Shown piece after piece: positions 1 to 8,856 of a stretch of 64,000 bases of DNA. Within the stretch, counting starts at the first letter, position 1; each line of letters starts with the position of its first letter. The notes under the pieces are model-generated. The model saw only the letters and a list, made by a program, of their open reading frames with translations, was not told the origin of the DNA and ran no database searches. The DNA is taken from the NCBI RefSeq assembly GCF_036488675.1, contig NZ_CP133148.1, positions 744,001-808,000 on the forward strand, written 5' to 3'. A program made the translations under genes and the position numbers. The DNA comes from Sinorhizobium chiapasense (GTDB taxonomy: Bacteria > Pseudomonadota > Alphaproteobacteria > Rhizobiales > Rhizobiaceae).

Positions 1-1
1 G

Positions 2-448
2 GTTTCAGGTGGCCCGCCAGGGAGTGCCGGCGGGACTCCCAGCCCGGTCACCGGCAACCCTCCCGCAGGCGGCTTACGACCGCTCGCGGCTCTGCCTCGC
101 TTCCTGTGGCCGTTTAGAGTGGGGCGGACCGGAAACGAGCGAGGCGAACCGGGCTACCCCTCATTGGACCCGACTCGAACTGGGGCGATCCCGGCCATAC
201 CGCGCGCCGCCATACCGCTCGCCGTGGTTCGCGCCTGCCGTCAGGCGATCGTGTCGGCTGCGTCGCCCCTCGGCGCCGTGTGGGTGGGCGCGACAAGCGC
301 CGGTCCTCTCCAGCGGGACCGCCGCGGCGCGCTCGTGGCCCCGCTCGCGGTGCGCATAGACTACGCAAGACAAGGTGGCATTCAGGTCCGTCAGGCCCGG
401 ATCACATGTCGCCTCGACTCCGCCGGCAGAGTCATCTCAGTGATTTAG
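2..448 (+). CDS. Hypothetical protein, 5'-truncated by window start
   Basis: This frame is open from the first bases of the window to a TAG at 446-448, so only the C-terminal ~148 residues are visible. The first half is rich in Pro, Gly and Arg. The last ~60 residues look like a small folded domain (VRIDYARQGGIQVRQAR, then C-x-L-D-x-A-G-R-V). I do not recognise the family. The other frames here are also open because of the GC content, but this one runs furthest and ends in protein-like sequence. It faces the convergent ggt gene, with repeat copy R1 (557-650) between them. The start codon lies outside the window. Confidence 0.5.
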   Translation, partial: VSGGPPGSAGGTPSPVTGNPPAGGLRPLAALPRFLWPFRVGRTGNERGEPGYPSLDPTRTGAIPAIPRAAIPLAVVRACRQAIVSAASPLGAVWVGATSAGPLQRDRRGALVAPLAVRIDYARQGGIQVRQARITCRLDSAGRVISVI

Positions 449-556
449 GCCGTTCGATCCGTCAATGTGACTGCCGCCGGTGGCGAGTGGCGGCGGAAGG
501 TCGAACCGGGCCATCTGCGGCCATCTCGGTCGAGCATCTTGGCGGCTGCGTGGTTT

Positions 557-650
557 CTTAAATCGTGCCGATTTAAGGATAAAAACGTGCAGCAATTCAA
601 AATGCTATAGAGTCTTTTGCGCCTCTGATTAAGACGCGCGGCGCTGTAGG
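557..650 (+). repeat. Dispersed palindromic repeat R1, copy 1
   Basis: About 94 bp. A left hairpin (TTAAATCG ... CGATTTAAGG) is followed by a conserved middle (GTGCAGCAATTCAAAATGCTA) and a right GC-rich end (GACGCGCGGCGCTGTAGG). It matches copies at 2543-2638, 47867-47961 and 53690-53784. It lies between the convergent 3' ends of the partial gene and ggt. Here the mini-ORF shared by the family begins with GTG and is cut short by TAG after seven codons. Confidence 0.85.
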
Positions 651-656
651 AATGTT

Positions 657-2276
657 TCAAAAGGCGAGCGCGCAGCCATCCTTGCGCGGGTCCGAGCCAG
701 CCTGCAGCACGCCATTCGCCGCATCGATCATGATCGCCTGACCGCCGCCATGGGGCATCTCGGCCATCTTGATCTCGTGGCCGAGCGCCGCGAGGCCGTG
801 GAGCACATGCTCGCGGATGCCGCGCTCGGCCTCGAAGCGGCCCATCTGATGGAAGCCGCGGGCGCAGTCGATCGCCTCCTGAACATTCATGCCGAAGTCG
901 AGGATATTTGTCAGCACATGGCTCTGGCCGACCGGTTGGAAGCCGCCGCCCATCACCCCGAATGAGAGCCAGGGCTTGCCGTCCTTCATCGCCATTGCCG
1001 GAATGATGGTGTGCAGCGGGCGTTTCCATGGCGCCACGCAATTGGGATGGGCGGGATCGAGGCTGAAGCCGGTACCGCGGTTCTGCAGGAGCACGCCGGT
1101 CTTCGGGCTGCTGAGGCCCGTGCCATAGGGCCAGAACAGCGAATTGATAAAGGAGCAGGCATTGCCCTCCTCGTCGACCACGCTGATATAAACCGTATCG
1201 CGATACGTCGTAGTGGCGGGCGTCGTCCCAAGCGTCGGCATGGCCTTTTTCAGGTCGATGCGGCCGCGAAGCTCTTCGGCGAAGCCGGCCGAGAGCAGCT
1301 TCTGCACCGGCACGTCGGCAAAGGCGGGGTCGGCGACATACATGTCGCGCGCCTCGAAGGCCAGCCTCGTGGCCTCGGCTTCGATATGGAAACGCTCGAC
1401 GCCGACCGGATCGTATTTGCTGAGGTCGAAGCCGCTCAGGATGTTAAGCATCAACAATGTCGTGATGCCGACACCGTTCGGCGGGATCTCCAGGAGTTCG
1501 ATCCCGCGATAGGTCGTCGAAATTGGCTCGACCCAGAAGGCCTCTTGCGTGGCGAAATCCTCCAGCGCATGCATGCCGCCCAGGCTGCGCAGGTATTCCA
1601 CCATATCCTCGGCGACCCAGCCGGCATAAAAGCCGTCACGGCCCTTGGCGGCGATCTCGCGGAGGACTTTCGCATGCTCGGGCTGGCGGAAGACGTCGCC
1701 GGCGTTCGGCGCGTGGCCGCCCTCCTTCAACCACATGCGCGCGCTGTTGGCGTCCGCCTTGAGCTTGCCTTCGTTGCGGGCCCAATCGGTGGCGACGCGC
1801 TCTGTCACCACGAAGCCCTCCTCGGCATGGCGGATGGCGGGCTGCAGCAACTCGGCGAGCGGCATGGACCCGAAGCGCTGGTTCAGCTTGCTCCAGGAAT
1901 CGACGGCGCCGGGTATGGTGACGGCATGCACCGAGGTCAGCCCGATCTCTTTCAGTCCTTGCTTCAGAAGATGCTCGACGGTAAGGCCCTTGGGCGCACG
2001 GCCCGAGCCGTTCAGGCCATAGACCTTTCCGCCCTTCGTGGCGCGCGCCGGATCGGCACGGGCGGGGGCAAAGAGAACGAAATTGTCGCCGCCGACGCCG
2101 GTCGAGCCCGGCTCCACCACACATTGCACGGCGCAGGCGGCAATGGCTGCGTCGGCAGCGTTGCCGCCGCGGCGCAGGATCTCGATCGCGGCGAGCGTCG
2201 AAAGAAAGTGCGAGGTGGCGGCGGCGCCATTCCGGCCCATGACGACGGAACGGCCGGGCAGGTGCAGATCACGCAT
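657..2276 (-). CDS. ggt: Gamma-glutamyltransferase family protein
   Basis: A 539-residue protein of the Ntn-hydrolase gamma-glutamyltransferase family, which transfers or hydrolyses gamma-glutamyl groups, for example from glutathione. The N-terminal GGNAADAAIA motif is at about residues 38-46. The new N-terminus of the small subunit is expected at Thr361 in RDTVYISVVDEEGN, which matches the family TTHxSVVD pattern with the second Thr and the His changed. MGGGFQPVGQSHVLTNILDFGMN near the C-terminus is typical. No clear signal peptide is seen, so it may be cytoplasmic, like the family members often annotated as acylases. The ATG at 2276 has GGAG just upstream. It appears monocistronic. Confidence 0.9.
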   Translation of the reverse strand: MRDLHLPGRSVVMGRNGAAATSHFLSTLAAIEILRRGGNAADAAIAACAVQCVVEPGSTGVGGDNFVLFAPARADPARATKGGKVYGLNGSGRAPKGLTVEHLLKQGLKEIGLTSVHAVTIPGAVDSWSKLNQRFGSMPLAELLQPAIRHAEEGFVVTERVATDWARNEGKLKADANSARMWLKEGGHAPNAGDVFRQPEHAKVLREIAAKGRDGFYAGWVAEDMVEYLRSLGGMHALEDFATQEAFWVEPISTTYRGIELLEIPPNGVGITTLLMLNILSGFDLSKYDPVGVERFHIEAEATRLAFEARDMYVADPAFADVPVQKLLSAGFAEELRGRIDLKKAMPTLGTTPATTTYRDTVYISVVDEEGNACSFINSLFWPYGTGLSSPKTGVLLQNRGTGFSLDPAHPNCVAPWKRPLHTIIPAMAMKDGKPWLSFGVMGGGFQPVGQSHVLTNILDFGMNVQEAIDCARGFHQMGRFEAERGIREHVLHGLAALGHEIKMAEMPHGGGQAIMIDAANGVLQAGSDPRKDGCALAF

Positions 2277-2506
2277 GGGGAGCTCCGGGGTCTCGGGGAA
2301 AACTCAGGACCCGGAGCCTAAGCCCATGGCGGCCGGATGAAAAGGCTGGGAGCAATCGCGGGGCGGCGTGCCACTCGATCGTGCAACAGATCGTGCCCTT
2401 CAGACCATTACCCGGGATTCGTTTAGCCGCCGAAAGGAATGAAACCAGCGTTCCGTCTGTCCGAGCATCGTTGCTGGAGGTGGCAATGCCCGCGGCCGCG
2501 GGTCGC

Positions 2507-2533
2507 AAAAAACCCGCCGGCTTTGCCGACGGG
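2507..2533 (-). terminator. Rho-independent terminator, minus strand
   Basis: Read on the minus strand: a nine-pair stem CCCGTCGGC / GCCGGCGGG (one T-G wobble) with an AAA loop, then six T residues. It lies downstream of the lipoprotein gene at 2664-3077, with repeat R1 copy 2 in between. Confidence 0.75.
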
Positions 2534-2542
2534 TCGTCGAAC

Positions 2543-2638
2543 CCTACAGCGCCGCGCGCCTTATCAGACGCGCAAAGGTCGCTGTAGCACTTTGAATTGC
2601 TGCATGCTTCTAACCCTTAAATCGGCTACGATTTAAGG
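2543..2638 (-). repeat. Dispersed palindromic repeat R1, copy 2
   Basis: Minus-strand copy with the CCTTAAATCG/CGATTTAAGG hairpin, the conserved ATGCAGCAATTCAAAGTGC segment and the CGCGCGGCGCTGTAG end. The minus-strand mini-ORF reads MQQFKVLQRPLRV followed by TGA. TTTAAGGG from the hairpin arm sits just upstream of its ATG. Confidence 0.88.
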
Positions 2639-2663
2639 AGACATGCAGTAGCGGAGGTGAACC

Positions 2664-3077
2664 TTACTCCGCCTTGGCGCCGCCCAGAAATTCCTCACAC
2701 CAGCTCGGGCCGTTGGCGCGCTTGCGGTCGCCGACGAGGCGGACGGCGCGGATGACGTAGTCGGACGAGACGGTGAGTTGTACCGAGCAGCTCAAGTATT
2801 CCGTGCGGGCGGCGGAGATGCGCTTGCCGCGTTTGCCGTCGGCGGTCTTTTCATACTCGGCCGGGACCTTGCGGGTCTTGTAGCCGCCCTTCCAACTGTA
2901 GACGGTATCGTCACCCGTTTCGACGTCGGCGATCGGGGGGCCGAACTGAGCGAAGAAGGTGCCGGCAGGCTTGCCAAGCCATTGCGTTTCGACCGCGTTT
3001 CTTGCCACTCCAGAAGTCGTCGTGCAGCCGGCAAGGGCCAGCGCAAGGCCGGCGACCGTCATCATGCGGAAGTTCAT
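2664..3077 (-). CDS. Small predicted lipoprotein
   Basis: 137 residues. The start at 3077 is chosen because it has AAAGGGA upstream and gives a clean lipoprotein signal, MNFRMMTVAGLALALAGC, with the lipobox Cys at residue 18 (LAGC). The frame stays open further upstream, but that part does not look like protein. The mature part contains a FGPPIADVETGDDTVYSWKGG segment, recalling the SmpA/BamE-like or DUF3862-like lipoproteins with a short beta-rich domain, and two further Cys residues that could form a disulfide. Likely attached to the outer or inner membrane on the periplasmic side. Specific function unknown. Confidence 0.8.
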   Translation of the reverse strand: MNFRMMTVAGLALALAGCTTTSGVARNAVETQWLGKPAGTFFAQFGPPIADVETGDDTVYSWKGGYKTRKVPAEYEKTADGKRGKRISAARTEYLSCSVQLTVSSDYVIRAVRLVGDRKRANGPSWCEEFLGGAKAE

Positions 3078-3368
3078 GTTTTTGTCCCTTTGAGTCTCGT
3101 ACTGAAATTTCCGGCGCGGAAGCCCGTATCCCCCGGATTTCCTAGCTTTCCGCTGTGCCTCTAGCGCCAAAGCGTGTGAAAGAAAATCCGCCATGGCCGC
3201 CGGTTTTGAGGAAATTATGAAGCGTTGCAGAAACGCCCTATTGCCGCTCGGCGCGAGGCACGCCGCGGGGTTTTCCACTGCTCGAAATTTTTGCGTCAGG
3301 CGGCGTTCTTTTTTGCGATGGGCGCTTGTGAAATCGAAAATGCTGTTCTATAGAGGCGCCGCTGGTCA

Positions 3369-3445
3369 CGGAGTGTAGCGCAGTCTGGTAGCGCACCACG
3401 TTCGGGACGTGGGGGTCGCGTGTTCGAATCACGCCACTCCGACCA
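3369..3445 (+). tRNA. tRNA-Pro (anticodon CGG)
   Basis: A 77-nt cloverleaf with encoded CCA. The acceptor stem CGGAGTG pairs with CACTCCG. The anticodon stem CCACG/CGTGG encloses the loop TTCGGGA, giving anticodon CGG. The T arm contains GTTCGAATC. The D arm is AGCGCAGTCTGGTAGCGC. Preceded by about 290 nt without a gene. Confidence 0.97.
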
Positions 3446-3891
3446 GCCAAATCAATCATTTACCGAACTATTTTGTCGACGAGGTCGCGCGATTGTCGCG
3501 GCGTAACGGCATCCACGGTCCATTAGGGAATCGGGTGGCGCAGGCTCTGGGTCGCGCTATGTCCTGCAACGGCGGCTTGTGGCCGAGGCGGACTGTCCCA
3601 CGGCGTTCGGAAACGATGAAACAGTCCTATCGATCGTCATGATCGACGCGGCAGCTTACGAATGGGCGGTCGAGTTTAAAACCCTAATTTCTCAGGGGCG
3701 GACACGAGACGGGATCGTTTCCCGGCTTCGCTCCACGCAGTTTCGACGGCTTCGTCTCGGCGGCCTGAGCCGACGCAAGCAGGCGCCTTGATTGTTCAGT
3801 TTGAAATAGACCGTAAACCAAATGTTATCTATTCAGGGTGAACGATCAGCGCCACTATGCCCTTCAGCAAACGCACTCCCGTGAGGTCGCG
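3446..3891. other. Non-coding stretch after tRNA-Pro
   Basis: About 450 nt between the tRNA and a possible small ORF. Short open frames exist on both strands, but none has a convincing start site or protein-like composition. I see no repeat of the R1, R2 or RIME families and no clear hairpin. Confidence 0.5.
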
Positions 3892-4035
3892 ATGTTGAAG
3901 GAACCAATTTTCACACTGCGCGAAATCGTTATCTGGTCTGCCATCTTGGGCAGTGTCATCGGGTACCAGCTTTGGCGCAACGGCGACCCGCCTCCGCTGA
4001 CGATGCAGATGGCTCCGATCGAGCGGAACGCTTGA
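3892..4035 (+). CDS. Possible 47-residue single-pass membrane peptide
   Basis: Candidate small gene starting at ATG 3892 with a weak GAGG upstream. The frame can be read from a GTG at 3838, but that start has no ribosome-binding site. The product begins MLKEPIFTLREIVIW, has one hydrophobic helix (IVIWSAILGSVIGYQLW, about residues 11-27) and a short polar tail. No family is recognised, and support is limited to the membrane-like composition. Confidence 0.35.
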   Translation: MLKEPIFTLREIVIWSAILGSVIGYQLWRNGDPPPLTMQMAPIERNA

Positions 4036-4052
4036 TGATCCGCGATGAGTCC

Positions 4053-4190
4053 TCACTCCTCGGGAAGTCCGTTGCGTCGTGCAGCCTTGAGCAGCACGAG
4101 TTCGGGTGCAGCGGCGCCGAATTCCTCTTCCAGCCGATTGGCCTCGTCGTCATCCAGGCGGTATTTCCGCGCAAATGCTTCCATCGTCAT
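4053..4190 (-). CDS. Possible small hypothetical protein
   Basis: About 45 residues starting MTMEAFARKYRLDDDEANRLEEEFG, acidic and helix-forming. The in-frame sequence extends to an ATG at 4262, but neither start has a good ribosome-binding site. A better site (GAGGAG) precedes an ATG at about 4243 in another frame. That would require a frameshift to reach this sequence, so the locus may be slightly damaged. No function can be assigned. Confidence 0.4.
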   Translation of the reverse strand: MTMEAFARKYRLDDDEANRLEEEFGAAAPELVLLKAARRNGLPEE

Positions 4191-4338
4191 CGTGGCGGTC
4201 TGAAGCAGCTTTGGGCATCTCGTTCCTGTCGTCGCCAACCATCGGGCGTCTCCTCGCTTCATCTGGCGAAAGCTAGGGCGGTCGACACTGTTTGGAAGAG
4301 ATAAAGCGGAGCGATCTCCGACGACCGCGAGACCAATG

Positions 4339-4362
4339 AAAAGGGGCCGAATGGCCCCTTTT
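4339..4362 (-). terminator. Hairpin terminator of the cysHDN operon
   Basis: A perfect ten-pair stem AAAAGGGGCC / GGCCCCTTTT with loop GAAT, so it can act in both directions. It starts 22 nt beyond the cysN stop codon. Confidence 0.85.
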
Positions 4363-4383
4363 GCAACTTCGATAAGTTGCCGG

Positions 4384-5886
4384 TCAGCCGTCGATCGTGT
4401 CGATGATTTCGGCCGCCTTGCCGGCAGTGACGCGACGGATCTCCACGTCCTCTCGCCGGCCCGCGAAGAGTTCCGTCGCCATCAGCTGGTCGGCTAGGTC
4501 CGCCGGCAGCGACAGGATCACCCGGCTTTCTTCCGCATGGATGCCGCCGAGGGCGGCGCGCTTGGCGGTGATCATGCCGCCGGCAACTGTGTTGTTGGTG
4601 TCCGGGTCGATCAGGATGAAGGCGCCGGTGGTGCGGTTCTGTTCGTAAGCGTCGAAGATCGCCTGTTCATCGAAGACGAGATGAACCTTGCCGATGGCGT
4701 TCATCGGCAGCTCGTCCGCATGGTTCCACTTGCCGGTCTTGAGATCGAGCTGGCTTGCGGGTTGCACCTGCACGCGCTGGCGGCGGCTGCCGGATTTCAG
4801 CCAGTAGCGCTTGCCGGGCTGGATGCCCTCCGGCTGAAGGGCAACGAGCTGGGCGTCGAAGGCAAGTCCGGTCATCGGCTGGCTGTCGATCGCCGCGATC
4901 ACGTCGCCGCGCGAGACGTCGACCTGGCGGTCGAGCACCAGCGTGACCGCGTCGCCGGCGACGGCCGCGTTGCGCACGAGGTCGAAGGTGACGATCTTGG
5001 TGACGTTGGCGACCATGCCGGACGGCAGGATCACGACGGAGTCGCCGGGTTTCACCGAGCCGCCGGCAACCGTGCCCTGATAGCCGCGGAAGCTCTCGCC
5101 CGGGCGCGAGACGCGTTGAACGGGCAGGCGGAAGCCGACGGTCTGCGCGGAGCGGGTCGTTGCGAGTTCCAAAACCTCGATCAGCGTCGGGCCATCGTAC
5201 CAGGGCATGGAGGCACGGCCGTCATAGACGACGTTCTCGCCCTTGAGTGCCGAAACCGGGATCGCCGTGACTTGCCGCACACCGAGCGACAAGGCGAGTT
5301 CCTTGAACTCGTGCGAGATCTGCTCGAAGCGGGCGCGGTCATAATTGGTGAGGTCGATCTTGTTGACGGCGAGCACGAACTGGCGGATGCCCATCAGCGT
5401 TGCGATCGTCGCGTGGCGGCGGGTCTGCTCCAGAAGGCCGACGCGCGCATCGACCAGGAGCACGGCGAGATCGGCGGTCGAGGCGCCGGTCGCCATGTTG
5501 CGCGTGTATTGCTCGTGACCGGGCGTGTCGGCAACGATGAAGGAGCGCTTGTCGGTCGAGAAGTAGCGATAGGCGACATCGATGGTGATGCCCTGTTCGC
5601 GCTCGGCCTGCAGCCCGTCCAGAAGCAGCGCGAAATCGGGCAGGCCGAGATCGTTCTGCTTGCCGTTGGAATCACGCTGAAGGGTTGCGGCCTGGTCTTC
5701 CTTGACCGCCTTGGTGTCCCACAGCAGCCGACCGATCAGCGTCGATTTGCCGTCGTCGACGCTGCCGCAGGTGATGAGGCGAAGCGGGCGGGAATCGCGT
5801 GTGGCGCGCACCGGCTCCTGCGCCGGATAGGCTGCCACGGCGGTTGCGTCGTCCAGGGCGGCGTTCGCGATTGCGGGTGCGGTCAT
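4384..5886 (-). CDS. cysN: Sulfate adenylyltransferase GTPase subunit (CysN)
   Basis: 500 residues. With CysD it forms ATP sulfurylase, which makes adenylyl sulfate from ATP and sulfate; CysN hydrolyses GTP to drive the reaction. Translation-factor GTPase motifs are clear: GSVDDGKST (residues 41-49, G1), DTPGH (120-124, G3) and NKIDL (175-179, G4), followed by EF-Tu-like beta-barrel domains. The length fits CysN alone; the C-terminal APS-kinase (CysC) domain found in NodQ-type fusions is absent, so this is the housekeeping form. Its start overlaps the cysD stop (TGATG), indicating translational coupling. Confidence 0.96.
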   Translation of the reverse strand: MTAPAIANAALDDATAVAAYPAQEPVRATRDSRPLRLITCGSVDDGKSTLIGRLLWDTKAVKEDQAATLQRDSNGKQNDLGLPDFALLLDGLQAEREQGITIDVAYRYFSTDKRSFIVADTPGHEQYTRNMATGASTADLAVLLVDARVGLLEQTRRHATIATLMGIRQFVLAVNKIDLTNYDRARFEQISHEFKELALSLGVRQVTAIPVSALKGENVVYDGRASMPWYDGPTLIEVLELATTRSAQTVGFRLPVQRVSRPGESFRGYQGTVAGGSVKPGDSVVILPSGMVANVTKIVTFDLVRNAAVAGDAVTLVLDRQVDVSRGDVIAAIDSQPMTGLAFDAQLVALQPEGIQPGKRYWLKSGSRRQRVQVQPASQLDLKTGKWNHADELPMNAIGKVHLVFDEQAIFDAYEQNRTTGAFILIDPDTNNTVAGGMITAKRAALGGIHAEESRVILSLPADLADQLMATELFAGRREDVEIRRVTAGKAAEIIDTIDG

Positions 5887-6839
5887 CAGAAATATCCCTC
5901 GCGTTTTTTCTTTTCCATCGAGCCTGACTGGTCCCGGTCGATGGCGCGTCCCTGTCGTTCGGAGACGGTCGCGGTTTCAAGTTCGGAAATGATGGCGTCG
6001 AGCGTCGTGGCGCTGGAACGGATGGCGCCCGTCAGCGGGAAACAACCGAGCGTGCGGAAGCGGATCACTTCCTCGCGCTTCATCTCGCCTGGAAGAAGTT
6101 CGAGACGCGGATCCTCGGCAAGGATCATCATGCCGTCACGTTCGACAATCGGGCGCTTCTTGGCGAAGTAGAGCGGCACGATCGGAATCTCTTCCGCCTG
6201 GATGTAGCGCCAGATGTCGACCTCGGTCCAGTTGGAGAGCGGGAACGCGCGCACGCTTTCGCCCTTGCGGATCATGCCGTTATAGAGGTTCCAGAGCTCG
6301 GGGCGCTGGTTGCGCGGATCCCAGCGGTGGTCCGGCGTGCGGAACGAATAGATCCGCTCCTTGGCGCGGCTTGCTTCTTCGTCGCGGCGTGCGCCGCCGA
6401 AGGCGGCATCGTACCGGCCGGCATCAAGCGCCTGGCGCAGTGCTTCCGTCTTCATGATGTCGGTATAGAGCGCCGAGCCGTGCGAGAAGGGGGTGACATT
6501 CTCCTTCGCCCCGCGCGGGTTGGTATGGACGACCAGGTCGAGATCGTATTTTTCGACCATCTCGTCGCGAAACGCGATCATTTCCTGGAACTTCCAGCCG
6601 GTATCGACATGAAGCAGCGGGAAGGGGACGCGGCCAGGGTAGAAGGCCTTGCGCGCCAGATGCAAGAGCACGGACGAATCCTTGCCGATCGAATAGAGCA
6701 TCACCGGGCGCTCGAATTCGGCGGCAACCTCACGGAAAATGTGGATCGCTTCGTTTTCGAGCGCCTTGAGATGCGGATCGAGCGGCGGCTTCGTGCTCTG
6801 CGGATTATGCAGTTCCGTTTCCGGATGGTTATGGGGCAT
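5886..6839 (-). CDS. cysD: Sulfate adenylyltransferase small subunit (CysD)
   Basis: 317 residues, the catalytic subunit of ATP sulfurylase. The PP-loop-type signature SIGKDS is at residues 50-55 in [17 protein letters not shown]. The usual family segments are present ([46 protein letters not shown]). Length is normal. The start at 6839 has CCGGAG upstream. Middle gene of cysH-cysD-cysN: 46 nt after cysH and coupled to cysN through TGATG. Confidence 0.96.
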   Translation of the reverse strand: MPHNHPETELHNPQSTKPPLDPHLKALENEAIHIFREVAAEFERPVMLYSIGKDSSVLLHLARKAFYPGRVPFPLLHVDTGWKFQEMIAFRDEMVEKYDLDLVVHTNPRGAKENVTPFSHGSALYTDIMKTEALRQALDAGRYDAAFGGARRDEEASRAKERIYSFRTPDHRWDPRNQRPELWNLYNGMIRKGESVRAFPLSNWTEVDIWRYIQAEEIPIVPLYFAKKRPIVERDGMMILAEDPRLELLPGEMKREEVIRFRTLGCFPLTGAIRSSATTLDAIISELETATVSERQGRAIDRDQSGSMEKKKREGYF

Positions 6840-6885
6840 TTCGAACTCCGGGGAGGATACTTTGTCTCTGATGCGCCGGCCGCCT

Positions 6886-7659
6886 TCAGGCGGCGTTGCT
6901 GGCGCTGGGAATGATGGAGGAGGCCGCTTCCGGAACGTGCAGGCCGCATTCGCGCTTCTCGTCGTTCTCCCACCACCAGCGTCCGGCGCGCTCCAGCTCG
7001 CCGGGCTTTATCGCGCGGGTGCAGGGCTCGCAGCCGATCGAGGGATAGCCGCGGTCGTGCAGCGGGTTGACCGGAATGGCTTGTGCTGCGACATGGGCGC
7101 GGATCGCCTCGATATCCCAATCCGCGAGCGGATTGATCTTGATAAGCCCGCGTTCGATGTCGGCTTCGGCAAACGGGGTAGCGGCACGATTGCCCGACTG
7201 ACCGCGGCGAAGGCCGGTGATCCAGTAGCTTGCCCCCTCGAGCGCACGCGCAAGCGGCTTCAGCTTGCGCACGCCGCAACAGGCATGTCTGGCTTCCACG
7301 CTTTCGTAGAAACCGTTCATGCCATACTGCGCCACATAGGCGTCGATGTCGGACTTTTCGGGGTAGAAACGCTTGATGAGGATCCCGTAGGTTTCCTCGG
7401 TCTTGTCGATAAGCGCGACAGTCTCGTTGAAGAGGCGGCCAGTCTTCAGCGTCGCTACATCGATGTCGAGGCGGTCGGTGCCGATCGCGGCCGTGATAAC
7501 CTGATCCTCGATACCGAGCGACGTCGTGAAAACGGCCCTGCCTTCAAGACCGGCGATGAGCGCCAGGCGTCCGGCAAGATCGAGGCCTTCGAGCGCCTCG
7601 CTCAGGGCTTCCGCTTGGGCTTCGAGGGTCTGCGTGGTCATGGCTACATCCCGTTGCAA
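6886..7659 (-). CDS. cysH: Adenylylsulfate (APS) reductase, CysH family
   Basis: 257 residues. It reduces activated sulfate to sulfite with thioredoxin. The two Cys pairs that hold a [4Fe-4S] cluster in APS-type enzymes are present (HACCGVRK and GCEPCT), together with the C-terminal catalytic ECGLH motif. This favours APS rather than PAPS as substrate, consistent with the absence of a cysC or CysC domain in the operon. The P-loop-like segment [11 protein letters not shown] is near residues 45-55. First gene of the operon; the promoter should lie in 7660-7928. The substrate preference is inferred from the motifs. Confidence 0.94.
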   Translation of the reverse strand: MQRDVAMTTQTLEAQAEALSEALEGLDLAGRLALIAGLEGRAVFTTSLGIEDQVITAAIGTDRLDIDVATLKTGRLFNETVALIDKTEETYGILIKRFYPEKSDIDAYVAQYGMNGFYESVEARHACCGVRKLKPLARALEGASYWITGLRRGQSGNRAATPFAEADIERGLIKINPLADWDIEAIRAHVAAQAIPVNPLHDRGYPSIGCEPCTRAIKPGELERAGRWWWENDEKRECGLHVPEAASSIIPSASNAA

Positions 7660-7928
7660 TTTGCTCGGAATATCGCAGCCGTTTGTGACAAATGACAGAA
7701 AAACGGATTTCTATTGCTCAAGGATCAGAGCAAATATCTCTCTGATCCCTAAAGTTCTAAGAAAACCTAGTAATTTGATAGATTACTCATGGTGGAAGGG
7801 CGCATGGTAAGCTCCGCCGGCGAACACAGGCCCATGCTCGCCATTCAAGAATAGTTGAATACCCTGTCCTTTCGTTCCGCGTGCTCCAGGTTCAGGCTGA
7901 TCTTCCGATCGCTAAAAGGAGACAAGTG
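7660..7928. promoter_or_regulatory. Divergent intergenic region, cysH / DUF6152 gene
   Basis: About 270 nt, clearly more A+T-rich than the flanking genes between 7675 and 7800. It must hold the promoter of the cysHDN operon on the minus strand and that of the plus-strand pair. AGGATCAGAGCAAAT and CTCTGATCCCT form an imperfect inverted repeat (AGGATCAGAG/CTCTGATCCC) near 7720-7750, a candidate regulator site. No regulator gene is adjacent. Confidence 0.4.
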
Positions 7929-8315
7929 ATGGTTAGGTCCTTACCCGCTCGCATCCTTGTTGGAGGCTCGCTCGGACTGCTTCTCGTGACTGGCGCCTAT
8001 GCCCACCATGGCTGGTCCTGGGCGGAGGCCGATCAAATCGAACTTTCCGGGACAATCCGGGAGATTTCCATGGCCCCGCCGCATCCGACGCTGGACGTCG
8101 AGACGGAGAATGACGGCCTCTGGCGGGTCGAACTTGCCAACCCGCGGCAGACTGAGCGCTCCGGCTTTGTCGAGGGCGTGGCGAAAGTCGGCGATCCCGT
8201 GGTGGCCCTCGGCAACCGTTCGCTCGATCGGAACGAGAAGAGGATGAAGGCCGTTCGGATCACCGTCGCCGGCAAAGTCTATAACCTCTATCCGGAACGG
8301 ATACAGACGAATTGA
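7929..8315 (+). CDS. Secreted DUF6152-type protein
   Basis: 128 residues from ATG 7929, which has AAAGGAGA upstream. The N-terminal signal peptide (MVRSLPARILVGGSLGLLLVTGAYA) is followed by HHGWSWAE, the His-rich start typical of DUF6152 proteins, then a small beta-rich domain (IELSGTIREI, LDVETENDGLWRVELANP, VGDPVVALGNRS). Predicted periplasmic. The family has no established function, though the N-terminal His pair could bind metal (inference). The stop overlaps or nearly touches the next gene, so the two are likely co-translated. Confidence 0.8.
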   Translation: MVRSLPARILVGGSLGLLLVTGAYAHHGWSWAEADQIELSGTIREISMAPPHPTLDVETENDGLWRVELANPRQTERSGFVEGVAKVGDPVVALGNRSLDRNEKRMKAVRITVAGKVYNLYPERIQTN

Positions 8316-8323
8316 CGAACGGG

Positions 8324-8800
8324 ATGGAGGCGTTGGAGTGGATCGGCGCCCTGCCTTTCGCGGTGGCGATACGACGCTCCGCGCTCCTCTACCTGTTCGT
8401 GAACGCTGCCCATATCCTGTCGATCGGAATAATCGTCGGTGCGATCCTGCCACTCGACCTGCGCCTGATCGGGTTTTTCGGCAAGGTGCCGGTCCCGGCG
8501 ATCGGGCCGTACCTCTCGCGCGCCGCAGCAACCGGCGTAGTCCTAGCCATCGTCACGGGCTTCTGCCTCTTCAGTGTCCGCCCGCTTGAATATGCGGGCA
8601 ACGCTGCCTTCCTGACAAAAATCACGCTGCTCGCACTCGGCATCGTCAATGCGGTTTTGCTGCATCTGACGCCGCAATGGCGTGTCGCCGTCAAAGGCGG
8701 ACCGCTCTCCTGGAGAGTCCGCCTTTCGGCACTGCTTTCGATGGCGATCTGGACCGGAGCGGTCCTTGCCGGCCGCTGGATCGGTTTTCTTTCGGAGTGA
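8324..8800 (+). CDS. Inner-membrane protein, DUF6644/DUF2214-like
   Basis: 158 residues from ATG 8324; a TTG at 8312 would overlap the upstream stop. Four hydrophobic helices are visible, at about residues 17-45, 60-80, 90-110 and 130-150, with few charged residues. The layout (LLYLFVNAAHILSIGIIVGAILPLDLRL) is that of small membrane proteins often encoded beside DUF6152 genes. The pair may work together at the inner membrane and periplasm. No reaction can be assigned. Confidence 0.75.
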   Translation: MEALEWIGALPFAVAIRRSALLYLFVNAAHILSIGIIVGAILPLDLRLIGFFGKVPVPAIGPYLSRAAATGVVLAIVTGFCLFSVRPLEYAGNAAFLTKITLLALGIVNAVLLHLTPQWRVAVKGGPLSWRVRLSALLSMAIWTGAVLAGRWIGFLSE

Positions 8801-8856
8801 GGACATGCCCAGGGAGCCGGACGCACTTTTTGACCCGCCTCCAGGCTCCTTACCAT

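Noticed and set aside
4537..6171. 544-codon open frame on the plus strand opposite cysN
   Set aside because: Antisense shadow of cysN/cysD; both of those carry complete family motifs.
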